From contig NZ_JASJDK010000024.1 in NCBI RefSeq assembly GCF_030065675.1, positions 1 through 45,808 of the forward strand: 45,808 bases of DNA, written 5' to 3'. Position 1 is the first letter of the stretch; each line of letters begins with the position of its first letter. Positions 16,302 to 25,498 of the stretch are shown here, one piece after another. Origin of the DNA: Mastigocoleus sp. MO_188.B34. GTDB taxonomy: Bacteria > Cyanobacteriota > Cyanobacteriia > Cyanobacteriales > Nostocaceae. The position numbers and the translations under genes are program-made. The notes below the pieces were generated by a model, which was not told where the DNA came from, ran no database searches, and saw nothing but the letters and a program-made list of their open reading frames with translations.

Positions 16302-17138
16302 ATGTCAGATCCGCAAAAGCTCGAAAATCTTACCAGTATAGGACTAACTCGGTATGAAGCTGCAGTATATTTGAGTCTACTAGAAAGACAGGATTTTACC
16401 CCATCTCAGGTAGCAAGTCACGCCCAAGTACCTCGACAACGAATTTACGATGTGTTAGCATCCCTGTGCGATCGCGGTTTATGTATAGAGCGTCGTTCGG
16501 GTAGACAGCGATTCTTTCAGGCTGTAGATCCCAGTAATGCTTTACCAAATCTAGTACAAGAAAAACAACGTCAGTACGAAGCGGAAATAGCGCGTCAAAA
16601 CCAACAGACTAAAGAACTTGTGACTGCTTTAGCACCACTATATTTAGCTGGACATAAGACCCAAGATCCTTTAGCTTATATTGAAGTACTCTCAGAGCCT
16701 AATCAAATTGTTGAACGGGGAAGTAATTTAGCCCAATCGGCTGAAGAAAGTATTATTGTATTCTTTACTTACCCTTCATTACTGGACTATGAAGAAGGAT
16801 TAAAGTTAGTAAAAAATCCCCTTGAACGCGGAATTACTTACCGCAGTATCTATGAATATAGTATTTGGGAAGATCCAAGTAGTCGTGATTTTATTCGTCA
16901 ATGTCAGGAATGGGGACAGGAAGTTCATTTCGTTCCAGAGGTTCCTTTCAAAATGCAACTTTTTGACGAGAGGACGATACTTCTATCATTGCAAGATCCT
17001 TTAGTCAGTACTCCCAGTTTTACTGCTCTGAGTATTAATCATCCAGGTTTAGTGAAGATGTTACAGATTTCTTTTGAAACACTTTGGGGACAGGGGACAG
17101 TGGATCCACAGAGAGTAGATCCGCATCAGTTAATTTAA
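16302..17138 (+). CDS. TrmB-family transcriptional regulator
   Basis: A 278-residue protein. The N-terminal winged helix-turn-helix (LENLTSIGLTRYEAAVYLSL; VASHAQVPRQRIYDVLASL; ERRSGRQRFF) is typical of TrmB. It is followed by a predicted coiled coil (LVQEKQRQYEAEIARQNQQT) and a C-terminal phospholipase-D-like/TrmB effector region (EESIIVFFTYPSLLDYEEG; FALSINHPGL-like end). Such proteins dimerise through the coiled coil and sense small ligands. It is transcribed away from ilvE, with palindromes in the 94-base gap. Control of ilvE and itself is likely by position. The ligand is unknown. Confidence 0.82.
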   Translation: MSDPQKLENLTSIGLTRYEAAVYLSLLERQDFTPSQVASHAQVPRQRIYDVLASLCDRGLCIERRSGRQRFFQAVDPSNALPNLVQEKQRQYEAEIARQNQQTKELVTALAPLYLAGHKTQDPLAYIEVLSEPNQIVERGSNLAQSAEESIIVFFTYPSLLDYEEGLKLVKNPLERGITYRSIYEYSIWEDPSSRDFIRQCQEWGQEVHFVPEVPFKMQLFDERTILLSLQDPLVSTPSFTALSINHPGLVKMLQISFETLWGQGTVDPQRVDPHQLI

Positions 17139-17305
17139 TGTTTTGGGAATTGGTAATGGAAAGAGATATCTGAATCAGAATAAATGCTGAGGTGCTTGAT
17201 AAAGTTACGATTTTATGATTTTAGGTATCAAACTGTACCTACATAAATTTATTCATACTTTTGTTCAGCAATCCTCCAAATATTTACAGGCTATAGGTAA
17301 GACAA

Positions 17306-17799
17306 TGGATTTTAATCGTCTAGATTATATCAAAAATGTCAGTGCAGACCATGGTTGGGCATATTCTGACTGTCCGATCGCACTTTGGGCTTACTTTCAA
17401 CTGAATTTTAAACGAGGTGAAGATAAAGATAAAAAAAGTATAGACGATCATGCTTTGCACCTACCAAAAGGATCTTTGATTATTCTTTCTCAAAGACTAC
17501 CTGAAAGTGAGCGGTACTTGACTCATGTTGTTGAACTGGTTAATGAGGGGAATGAAGATAAAGAGCAATGGACTCCAGGAATGTGGGGTGTTTTTAGATG
17601 GGTCAAAGTTCATTGGATTGCGAACTTCCAAAAACCCAGTAGTATCCCTCGTGATGAGGACGAGATGAAAGTCAACTGGGGTTGGTACGACACTAAAGCC
17701 AAACGCTTAGATAGTCCAAATTTGATGTCTGAGTGGGAAAATATAGAAAAATTGAGATTGCACTTGAAAAAAGTATTCAGCCAACATCGTAGTTCGTAG
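17306..17799 (+). CDS. Unrecognised protein, PUA/EVE-like features
   Basis: I prefer the ATG at 17306 (MDFNRLDYIKNVSADHGWAY, 164 aa). The frame is open back to 17215, which would add 30 residues of different character. The protein is rich in Trp and Tyr. The run LPKGSLIILSQRLPESERYL then THVVELVN, and later WGVFRWVKVHWI, resembles the layout of EVE/PUA-like domains (beta strand, then a THxVE-type strand), but this is tentative. It ends 44 bases before the repeat-protein gene on the same strand, so the two may be co-transcribed. Confidence 0.6.
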
Positions 17800-17842
17800 T
17801 CATGACTTTGTTGTCTGTAGTGTTAATAGCCCTCTGTAAAAT

Positions 17843-19553
17843 ATGAATGATACTACGTTACAAAAAATACACTTTGATCGCCTCAGAGCAAAATACAAAA
17901 TAATTAGTAGTAGAAATTTTGCATCTGATAGTTTTCTCTATTTAATATTACGAAAAGCTGATTTAGGTATGGAGGTAACAGATGTAGAGCTTCAATGGTT
18001 AGCAGATAATCATTTTTTTGATTGTATTGAGTTAATTTCTTTACAGCAATATCAAGCAAAAGAAGAGAAAAGACTAGAAACTGAGTTAATGCAACTGCGA
18101 GCTAAATATCTCATTCCAGATAATATAGAGCTTCCGATTGCTAGTTCCATTGATTCAGTGCTTTGGAAATTAGACAATAAACATAAAATTACAAATTTAG
18201 ATATTAAACTGCTGAATACTCATAATCTTGTAGAAACAATTGCTCTAATCAAAGACATTGAAAATTTTTCAAAGCTAAAAAATAGGTTCAAAGTTACTCA
18301 GGAGTCAAATATTTTTCCTGAAGAACCTCTTTATATCATTCTGAAGAAGCTTTCTGTAAAAGAAGAACTATCTGACTCTGAAGCTGAATGGCTTTTAAAT
18401 TCAGGGTTACAAGAAGCATTAAAAACTTATCAGCAGCAGAAAAATATAAGAAAAGCTGAACTTGAATTCTTAGAATTAAAATCTAAATATCAGGTTGATT
18501 ATTATAAAGAAACTGTTATTTCTAGCAAACTTTATTCCATATTAAAAAAACTGGACTCTGGAGATACTTTAGACCATAAGGATGCGCAATGGTTAAAAAA
18601 GAAAAAACTAAACTCTCTAATTAAACTAGATGAAGAGCAAAGAATAAGCAGATTATTTATCAAACTAAAAGAAACTTATCACGCTACTCAAAATACTGAT
18701 ACAAAAGCTTGCGACCGGCTATTTAAAGTGCTGATAAGAATGGCTTATTGTGACACAGGTGTTTCAAAATTACTGAGAATAATTCAAACACTCCCCGAAC
18801 ATTTCAAATCTGAACTACATGAAAAAGATATTAATTGGTTAGCAGAACAAGGACTTTGTGAAACTGCGGAAATTGCTCGTAAAATTCATTTTCAATCTCT
18901 AAAAAGTAAATATCGGATTATAGGTCATAATTTGCCATTAGACCCATTCTACCTAATTATGCTCAAACTTGAACGTGAAGAGAGATTAGATCCAAAACAG
19001 GTAGTTCAATTAATTGAAGAAGACAGTCTGTCCAAAGGTGGAAAATAGCGATCGCCTACCACAGATTAGAAGCAATATTTTACGAACAAGAGTATCAACG
19101 AACTGGGAACAGATGGAATTTACCCAGTGCAAGCAGTTATTGGCGTAAAGCTCATGAACCAGAAAAAGCCTTAAAAGTTACAGGAAATGTAAATTGGAAT
19201 AAGGTAAGAGAAGCTGATCTTAAATCTGCTTTGTTGGTAACAAGAGGTGCTGCTTTTCGCGATTTAGCGCAATTGGAAGAAGCAGAAAGTTGCGCTATGC
19301 AAGCAATGGAATCCCAACCTGATAACCACCAGCCTTACACTTTAATGGGAGCAATTTGTTATGACCAAGGTAGAATACTGAAGGCGATAAATGGTTTGAT
19401 ATGGCTGCAGAGCGGGGTGCTAACGATACAGACGATGAAATTGAAAGAATTGTCAGAATGACAAAAGATAAAAATAAACGCACAGCAGTTATAGAATATC
19501 TTCTAAACAAAGATCCAAAGCGCTATAAATGGGCAAAGTCCTATCTAAATTAG
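17843..19553 (+). pseudogene. Repeat protein with TPR-like C-terminus, two frameshifts
   Basis: The first frame (17843-19048) encodes 401 residues made of about six units of 62-75 residues with a common pattern: F..LK.KY.I, then a stretch ending LY.IL.KL, then an acidic turn and a WL helix. Units 1 and 6 both begin KIHF-LK-KY-II. The frame hits TAG at 19046-19048 in GGAAAATAG. One more A would give GGKIAIAYHRLEAIFYEQEY and continue. The next segment is TPR-like (AESCAMQAMESQPDNHQPYT) until a second shift near 19370-19385, after which the -1 frame gives GDKWFDMAAERGANDTDDEI and ends YKWAKSYLN at 19553. The full product would be about 570 residues. Family and function are unknown. Confidence 0.7.
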
Positions 19554-19568
19554 ATGAAAACGAAAGCT

Positions 19569-20036
19569 TTACGTGGGTGAGTTTCGATATAAAGCTTTCA
19601 CAAATTTCATCTCTCCTTCCATTTCACCATCTTTAATAACACCTACCGGTTTCCATCCGAGGTGAAGATAAAAACCATAAGCTCTTAAATTTGGGTCGTT
19701 TCCTGTTAACAACCAAATTTCGTCAATATCTTGGGAAAATAACCACTCTTCAGCTTTTTGCAACACAGCTTTACCTGCTCCACGACCTTCAAAAGAGGGA
19801 AGGACAAACAACCCAAGAATTGTTTTCTCTGTTGCATTCGCAATCGAAAAACCAATTGGCTTATCATCAATATCTGCGACCCATGCACAACAATCAGTTT
19901 GCAACATTTGAGTAACTGTTTCTGGAGTAATACCCAATTCAGCAATTTCCTCCCGAGACTGATGATTTTCAGTCACGCTAGTTCTAATTTCAAACATGGT
20001 TTCAACATCTTCTATTTGGGCTTTTCGAATATTCAT
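19569..20036 (-). CDS. GNAT-family N-acetyltransferase
   Basis: A 155-residue protein with the acetyl-CoA-binding motif LFVLPSFEGRGAGKAVLQKA (V-x-x-x-x-x-G-R-G-x-G type) and the C-terminal AYGFYLHLGWKPVG seen in GNAT enzymes. It probably transfers an acetyl group to a small molecule or protein amine. The N-terminus (MNIRKAQIEDVETMFEIRTS) is the usual opening strand and helix. It is convergent with the broken repeat-protein gene, 15 bases apart. The substrate is unknown. Confidence 0.88.
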   Translation of the reverse strand: MNIRKAQIEDVETMFEIRTSVTENHQSREEIAELGITPETVTQMLQTDCCAWVADIDDKPIGFSIANATEKTILGLFVLPSFEGRGAGKAVLQKAEEWLFSQDIDEIWLLTGNDPNLRAYGFYLHLGWKPVGVIKDGEMEGEMKFVKALYRNSPT

Positions 20037-20126
20037 TTATTTAGATTTTTGATTTATTTATATTTCTGTATTACATCTCGGCTTCATGTAATATAATGTA
20101 TTACCATTGAAATATGCAAGCTTTAG

Positions 20127-20207
20127 GTTCAAAAAATAGCTCCAGAAGAAGTCAATAAAATAGATCGAGGTTTTATTCGCATTGATTATGAGAATCTGAG
20201 GAATTAA
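20127..20207 (+). pseudogene. Tiny gene-end remnant, unidentified
   Basis: The frame reads VQKIAPEEVNKIDRGFIRID, then YENLRN and a stop, with no start codon of its own. The ATG just upstream (20114) is in another frame. It has protein-like character and may be the end of a lost gene. I cannot name the parent. Confidence 0.25.
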
Positions 20208-20234
20208 CAAAATAAATGCAAATCTCAATTACTC

Positions 20235-20705
20235 CTATGATTTTTCTGAATCCATAGAAAGCAAAATACCTTGAACTTGCGCTGCAATTTCATTCATTCT
20301 CATCTCATTGACTCGTTCTTCTTCAGAAGCACCAAGATACTTGAAGATTTTAGTACTTCTGTAATCTTCTGGTTGATTTACCATGCGAGGAACAATATGG
20401 AAATGAACGTGGGGATGTTCTGGTGATTCGGCGAATTGCATGACGTAAGTTTTTACACAGCCAGTTACTTGTTTCAAAGCAATGGAAACACGACGAACAG
20501 CTACACCCAACTCAATAGATTCATTTTCAGTCAGTTCATCAATTGCTTCTATATGTCTGCGAGCAACTAAAACCAGCCACCCAGGTAAAGTGCTATTAAA
20601 ACTATGAACCACATCCCAATTTCGATAACGATAAATGTTATCCCATAGTGGAGCTTTACCTTGATCGCGTAAACTGATAAGTTCACAAGTTTTACATTTA
20701 TTCAT
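20235..20705 (-). CDS. HIT-family protein
   Basis: A 156-residue histidine-triad protein. The triad motif HVHFHIVPR is preceded by GCVKTYVMQFAESPEHP, as in the HIT hydrolase/transferase fold that acts on nucleotidyl compounds. CKTCELISLRDQGKAPLWDN at the N-terminus is the usual start of this subfamily, with two cysteines that could bind zinc. The C-terminal MVNQPEDYRSTKIFKYL, with an acidic tail, resembles HIT proteins found beside GNAT enzymes in cyanobacteria. Its gene and the GNAT gene point the same way, 198 bases apart. The substrate is unknown. Confidence 0.88.
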   Translation of the reverse strand: MNKCKTCELISLRDQGKAPLWDNIYRYRNWDVVHSFNSTLPGWLVLVARRHIEAIDELTENESIELGVAVRRVSIALKQVTGCVKTYVMQFAESPEHPHVHFHIVPRMVNQPEDYRSTKIFKYLGASEEERVNEMRMNEIAAQVQGILLSMDSEKS

Positions 20706-21450
20706 ATTTTTATTTGTTCAAAAATATAATTCTTCTTCTATTACTTTGATATCTTCAATCGGCATTTTAGCAAAATTTTCAATCAATATACCTATGGGAT
20801 TAAGGTTTTACCTTACGCTTTACTCTGACTCTATAAAAGTATTGATAGCTATACTATGTAAATAAGTGCAGACTAATTTCAGTTTTACAGTTTTAATATA
20901 CTTCTCACAATAATAGAAAAAACGTTAGACTTATTATATGACTGGTAATTATAGGAATATATTCGATCGCAGTAATATATACTTGCTTGGATTTTAGGGG
21001 GTATAGTGGAAAAAATTATAAATAGAATATACTTAGTAAAATTGAAGTAATAAAATTTAAGGTACTTGCTTGAAGGTATCTACCAGTAATATATTAATTA
21101 TTTTTGTTGTTTGAGTTGTTGTGTCAGCAAGATATCGAACTTATATCAGTGATTTATGAAGATAATTTTAATCTTCAACTCTACAAGAGTTATTACTAAT
21201 AATAAATCAAAGTTTTGATTTTTTTACAGAATCGTATCAATGATGTTAGCTTAGCTCGGCGTTAATCATTGAATTACTACATTTTTGCAAGTCTCTTATT
21301 TTGAGTTAGAAGATGAAGTGCTCTGTAAGATGGACAATTTAGATTAACATCAAATTTAATTGATGAACTTATATCTTATACTCCCGTATTTGACCGATTT
21401 TAGTGTGGGTAATGTACCCATTCACTATCTCTTTGCAACTAGTAGCAATT
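20706..21450. other. Intergenic region upstream of heme sensor, no gene seen
   Basis: About 745 bases of AT-rich DNA between the divergent HIT and DUF3365 genes. Stops occur in all frames and no hairpin or RNA gene was recognised. It presumably holds the promoters of both genes. Confidence 0.5.
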
Positions 21451-22344
21451 ATGAAAATTGGCAAGAAAGTAAACATAATTTTAATCTTAGTTTTCGTATC
21501 CGGTATTTTAATTAGTGGCTTTGCACTATCACAAGTATTAGAACAAAAAGCAAAAAATGAGATTAGTAGCAATGCACGGGATATCATGCATATGGTTAAC
21601 TCAATTCGGAAATATACAAACACTCAGGTAGAACCTATTTTGGAGCCGAAATTTGATACAAAAGAAGTTTTTATACCCCAAGCAATACCAAGTTATTCCG
21701 TCAGGGAAGTATTTGAAATTTTTCGTTCCGACAAAAAATACAGTAATTTTCTTTACAAGGATGCTACATTAAATCCCGTAAATCTAAGAGATAAAGCTGA
21801 TGTATTTGAAGCAAAAATTGTAAATAACTTTAAAAACAGTTCGAATTTAAAATCGATAAATGGTTTTCGCAATATATATGGAGAAAATCTATTTTATATT
21901 GCCCGTCCTTTTAAGATAGAAGATGAGTCATGTTTGCGCTGTCATAGTACTCCAGAAAAAGCTCCTAGAAGTCAAATTTTGACTTATGGGAGGAAAAATG
22001 GTTTTGGTTGGAAGCTAAACGAAATTGTCGCGACTCAAATCATTTATGTTCCTGCACAAGAAATTTTTAATAATGTCGGTCGTTCCTTTTATCTAGTTAT
22101 TGGAGTTCTATCTAGCGTTTTTGCTTTCATTGCTATAGCTATGAATATTTTTCTGAAAAAAATCATCTTACGACGAATCAAAAATATAGCTAAGGTTGCA
22201 GAGAAAGTAAGTATCGGCGACATAGAAGCAAAGTTTGATAAGCAGGATAAAGATGAAATTGGAGCATTAGCTGAATCTTTTAACAGAATGAGATATAGTT
22301 TAGAAATAGCAGTAAATATGTTAAATAAAAAAATACGACAATAA
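21451..22344 (+). CDS. Tll0287-like (DUF3365) heme sensor with HAMP domain
   Basis: I place the start at the ATG at 21451 (MKIGKKVNII, 297 aa); the longer frame adds 16 residues without support. Membrane helix about 7-28, an extracytoplasmic DUF3365 domain with one c-type heme site CLRCH (161-165), second helix about 212-234, then a HAMP segment (KKIILRRIKNIAKVAEKVSI; KDEIGALAESFNRM). The protein ends there with no kinase or cyclase domain, so it must signal by contact with a partner. Family members are thought to sense redox state or gases through the heme. A paralogue of the same layout lies at 30315-31286, on the other side of the caspase/sigma/kinase genes. Confidence 0.85.
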   Translation: MKIGKKVNIILILVFVSGILISGFALSQVLEQKAKNEISSNARDIMHMVNSIRKYTNTQVEPILEPKFDTKEVFIPQAIPSYSVREVFEIFRSDKKYSNFLYKDATLNPVNLRDKADVFEAKIVNNFKNSSNLKSINGFRNIYGENLFYIARPFKIEDESCLRCHSTPEKAPRSQILTYGRKNGFGWKLNEIVATQIIYVPAQEIFNNVGRSFYLVIGVLSSVFAFIAIAMNIFLKKIILRRIKNIAKVAEKVSIGDIEAKFDKQDKDEIGALAESFNRMRYSLEIAVNMLNKKIRQ

Positions 22345-22412
22345 AAAATAAATATAGAAAGTTAAAAATCATAAATAGTGATAATATTTGTTTCCAAAAT
22401 TATTTTTAACTT

Positions 22413-24932
22413 TTAAAATAATTTGATTTTTTCTAACATTTTAATTTTAAACTCTACAGCTTGCATTGGATCGGGAATTAATTCTGCAACTTTGTTAACT
22501 AATTCCAGTGCAGAAATATTTTGATTTTCTGTCAGTATATTTTTAATTATAAAATTGGCAAAAGGACCAATTAAATAAGCTAGTTCGCGCGTACATTCGT
22601 GGATAAATTTAGTATTTATTCCCCCAAAATTATGATTTGTGTTTTGAGGCTGATAGTTAGATTTGTGTGATGTTGAATTTCTTGATGTTGAAGTCCTCGA
22701 TATAGGATTTGTCGGACTTAAATGAGGTGAAAATAGATTTGGCTGGTTTGCACTTCCTGAAGTTGGATTTTGTGAATCTATATTATTTGAATCTATATTA
22801 CTTGAATCTACATTATTTGAATTCAGACTTTGTGAATTCGCATGTTTTAAGATCGCTATTGCTTGCTTTGTGAATTTATTCCTATGTTCGGGTAATGTAA
22901 ATGAAGCCAAAATCCCGACAAATTCTTTAAAATTTCTAGATTGTGGTAATACATTTTCTAGGATCGTTACTGCAACAGGTCCAACAAATTGCTTCAGTAG
23001 ATTTTCTATTTGGGTATAGTATTTACCATTTAGGGCAAACGAGCGAGTAGGATTGGTAAGAGATTTTTCAAACTCGGGAAGTGATGCTTCGGTTTTGGGT
23101 GCGATTTGTGATTTACCGCAAGTATCATTGGATAAGTGGGCTTGAACCCCATAATTCTTAACATTATTTTGCTGTATAGGCGTACCACTATATATAGTTG
23201 TTGGGGGTTCGGTATTAGTTGGATAACTATGTGAATTTGAATAGGAGCTTAAATATTTTGATCGTTGGGCGTTAGACTGTTGTGATTTTTGAAAAACGGT
23301 CGAGATGTTACCCGGTAAAATATCAATCACTCCTCGAGTACCTGATAACCAGGTATAAACATTAATACCAATTGTTTGAAAAGCACCTTGCAACTGAGTA
23401 ATCCACTCAGCAACCGATAAACCCGTAACAGAGTCGGATTTCGCAAGAGTGTCTAGAATAATCTGACAAAATAATTCTGGTCTTTCTATTGGAGAAGCTG
23501 CTGCTATTAAGCATTGTGTTTGCTCGGAGTTAACTTGTAAATCTTCAACCCAGTTTTCTAAGCTATTAGCTCCAGGACAATCCAAGATAATTATTTGTTT
23601 GCACATTCCTGAATGACGCAACTGTTGTCTTAACCAAGAACGACTCAATCTGGCTCCAGAATTTAAAACTAACCAAGCTTCTCCTTCTTCTATTTCCTCA
23701 ATTTTCCCGCGTAAATATAGCAGCTTAGTTGGAGTATTTTCAATTATGTTATGCCCAGATACACCATATCCAGAATTAATATACCCAGAATTAATTTGTG
23801 CTTGCACTCCGCCCTTTTGTCGGACAAATTTTTGAATACTGGCTCGTAAGTTTGAAGAACTTTTACGTTCGAGATAATGTTCCACCTCAAATCCACCAGA
23901 ATTACCTAGAATACGAACAAGATTAGTGGTAGCTTTTGTATCTCTCAGTCCATCAACAATAAAAGCTTGTCGTTGTTTTGAAGATTGAACTCGAGATTGA
24001 ACGGAATGAGACTTGAAACCCAGAACTAATTCTCCGACTCCTTCCACAATGCGTTTTGGAGTTTGTAGTGGATATTCTGGATAAAGTTCGCTATCCCCAC
24101 GACGTAGTTTATGTTGATTAATTAGGCGTAACTGTTGATTTAACTTGTTGATATATTGCAACGTATGACGATAAACGTACTTATACAAGCCATCTGCTTC
24201 AATAATACCTTGGTAATCTGCAGCTCCACCCAACAATCCTTGCATTAAATAATAAGTAAAAACTCCATGCCCTAACTCAGGAAATTCCCAGGATTGCTGT
24301 CCGCGATCGCAAGACAATAAAGCACAAAATCCTTTGCTCTTAGCAGCGCGTTGTCGTAGTAACTCCATAAACTTTGGTGTGGAGTTAATTAAAGCTTCTG
24401 ACGCACCTGCATCCCTAGATTGACCTCTGTTTCCCCCAAGTAACATCATATTACCGCTGTGACAGGTATCCAAACACAAAAGTTGCTGATGGGCTGAGCT
24501 ATTTCCAAGTACTTGCAATAATTCTTGCATCACTAAACCAGTATTTAGCAAGTCACTTTTACGAGTGTCAGCCATACACAGTACTGGTTGCTGAGTATCT
24601 TCATCTAACATTCCATGTCCGGAAAAATACAACATTACTGAGTCATGGGATTGTGCTTGAGTGACTATTTTTCCTAAACTATTACGAACTTGATTTAAGG
24701 TAGGATGTTGTTCTGTAAAGTCGTTATGAACGATAACTTCCTTGTTGGGAAAATTATGAATTGCTTGGGTCATAGCATCTCCCAAACCTTTACAGTCCAA
24801 AGCAGGATAACGTAAAGAAGGTAAACTTTCATCCTGGTACTGGTTAACCCCTACCAATAAAATCCACAGTTTAGCTTCTCCTGTTCTTAATGTATATGTG
24901 GAGTGACTAGCACCAATACCTATAGGAGACAT
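22413..24932 (-). CDS. Caspase-like protease with paired C-terminal GPFA modules
   Basis: An 839-residue C14 (orthocaspase-like) peptidase. Catalytic domain about 20-290: His106 in YFSGHGM, Cys157 in LDTCHSG. A second caspase-like unit (about 320-545) seems dead: strand LLYLRGK (404-410) replaces the His motif and IIILDCPG (447-454) replaces DxCHSG. A Ser/Asn-rich linker separates two roughly 60-residue modules at 639-696 (KQFVGPVAVTILENVL) and 776-839 (FIHECTRELAYLIGPFANFI). Both resemble the modules at the end of the kinase at 28379. No signal peptide or membrane helix. It is divergent from the sigma factor gene. It likely cleaves after Arg/Lys, as in other bacterial caspase homologues. The target is unknown. 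Confidence 0.85.
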   Translation of the reverse strand: MSPIGIGASHSTYTLRTGEAKLWILLVGVNQYQDESLPSLRYPALDCKGLGDAMTQAIHNFPNKEVIVHNDFTEQHPTLNQVRNSLGKIVTQAQSHDSVMLYFSGHGMLDEDTQQPVLCMADTRKSDLLNTGLVMQELLQVLGNSSAHQQLLCLDTCHSGNMMLLGGNRGQSRDAGASEALINSTPKFMELLRQRAAKSKGFCALLSCDRGQQSWEFPELGHGVFTYYLMQGLLGGAADYQGIIEADGLYKYVYRHTLQYINKLNQQLRLINQHKLRRGDSELYPEYPLQTPKRIVEGVGELVLGFKSHSVQSRVQSSKQRQAFIVDGLRDTKATTNLVRILGNSGGFEVEHYLERKSSSNLRASIQKFVRQKGGVQAQINSGYINSGYGVSGHNIIENTPTKLLYLRGKIEEIEEGEAWLVLNSGARLSRSWLRQQLRHSGMCKQIIILDCPGANSLENWVEDLQVNSEQTQCLIAAASPIERPELFCQIILDTLAKSDSVTGLSVAEWITQLQGAFQTIGINVYTWLSGTRGVIDILPGNISTVFQKSQQSNAQRSKYLSSYSNSHSYPTNTEPPTTIYSGTPIQQNNVKNYGVQAHLSNDTCGKSQIAPKTEASLPEFEKSLTNPTRSFALNGKYYTQIENLLKQFVGPVAVTILENVLPQSRNFKEFVGILASFTLPEHRNKFTKQAIAILKHANSQSLNSNNVDSSNIDSNNIDSQNPTSGSANQPNLFSPHLSPTNPISRTSTSRNSTSHKSNYQPQNTNHNFGGINTKFIHECTRELAYLIGPFANFIIKNILTENQNISALELVNKVAELIPDPMQAVEFKIKMLEKIKLF
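22774..22818. repeat. 15-bp in-frame tandem repeat, three units
   Basis: Units GAATCTATATTATTT, GAATCTATATTACTT and GAATCTACATTATTT (plus strand) encode the repeated SSN(V/I)D-type peptide in the caspase linker. Being a multiple of three, changes in copy number would lengthen or shorten the linker without breaking the gene. Confidence 0.8.
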
Positions 24933-25498
24933 AGCAATTTCCTTAATCTTAATAGCTTTAGCTTTGAAAAGAAAAAATAGGGATAATCATCGAGCTTTGA
25001 CCACAAATAATATTGTTGAGACCTATCTCAATAACTAACTAATTAAAAGATAATCGAGAAGAAATCGGGAAGAAAAATTAATCTCAAATAACGATTAATG
25101 TTTTTATAAACATATATTAGAAAATTGAAAATCAAAAGAATGCACTTTATATACACTTCTAAATAGTCGAAGCCTAGATTCTCCAAGGCTTGACACCAAT
25201 AGTTTTTATAAAAAAAGATACATCAACATTATACTAGTAACTCTTATTACAACCAACGAGAAACTGTAAATCCGAACCATTACTTGGTAATATTAGATTC
25301 ACTATCTATATGGTGTTTTCTAAGTAAACTCAAAACTACTACATATCATTATAAAAACTTTACCTTGTAATAAACTGGTAAATATAAAAATAAACATTCA
25401 AAATAAAAATTCGAAATAAAAATTCCCTCATTACGTACTCTGCTTTATTAGTTGTGTAGATAAATCTATGCCGTACCTATGCAAATAATGAGGAATCA
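24933..25498. other. Divergent promoter region of caspase and sigma genes, no gene
   Basis: 566 AT-rich bases without a convincing ORF, separating the caspase gene (minus) from the sigma/DUF1822 operon (plus). No clear operator palindrome was seen. Confidence 0.5.
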
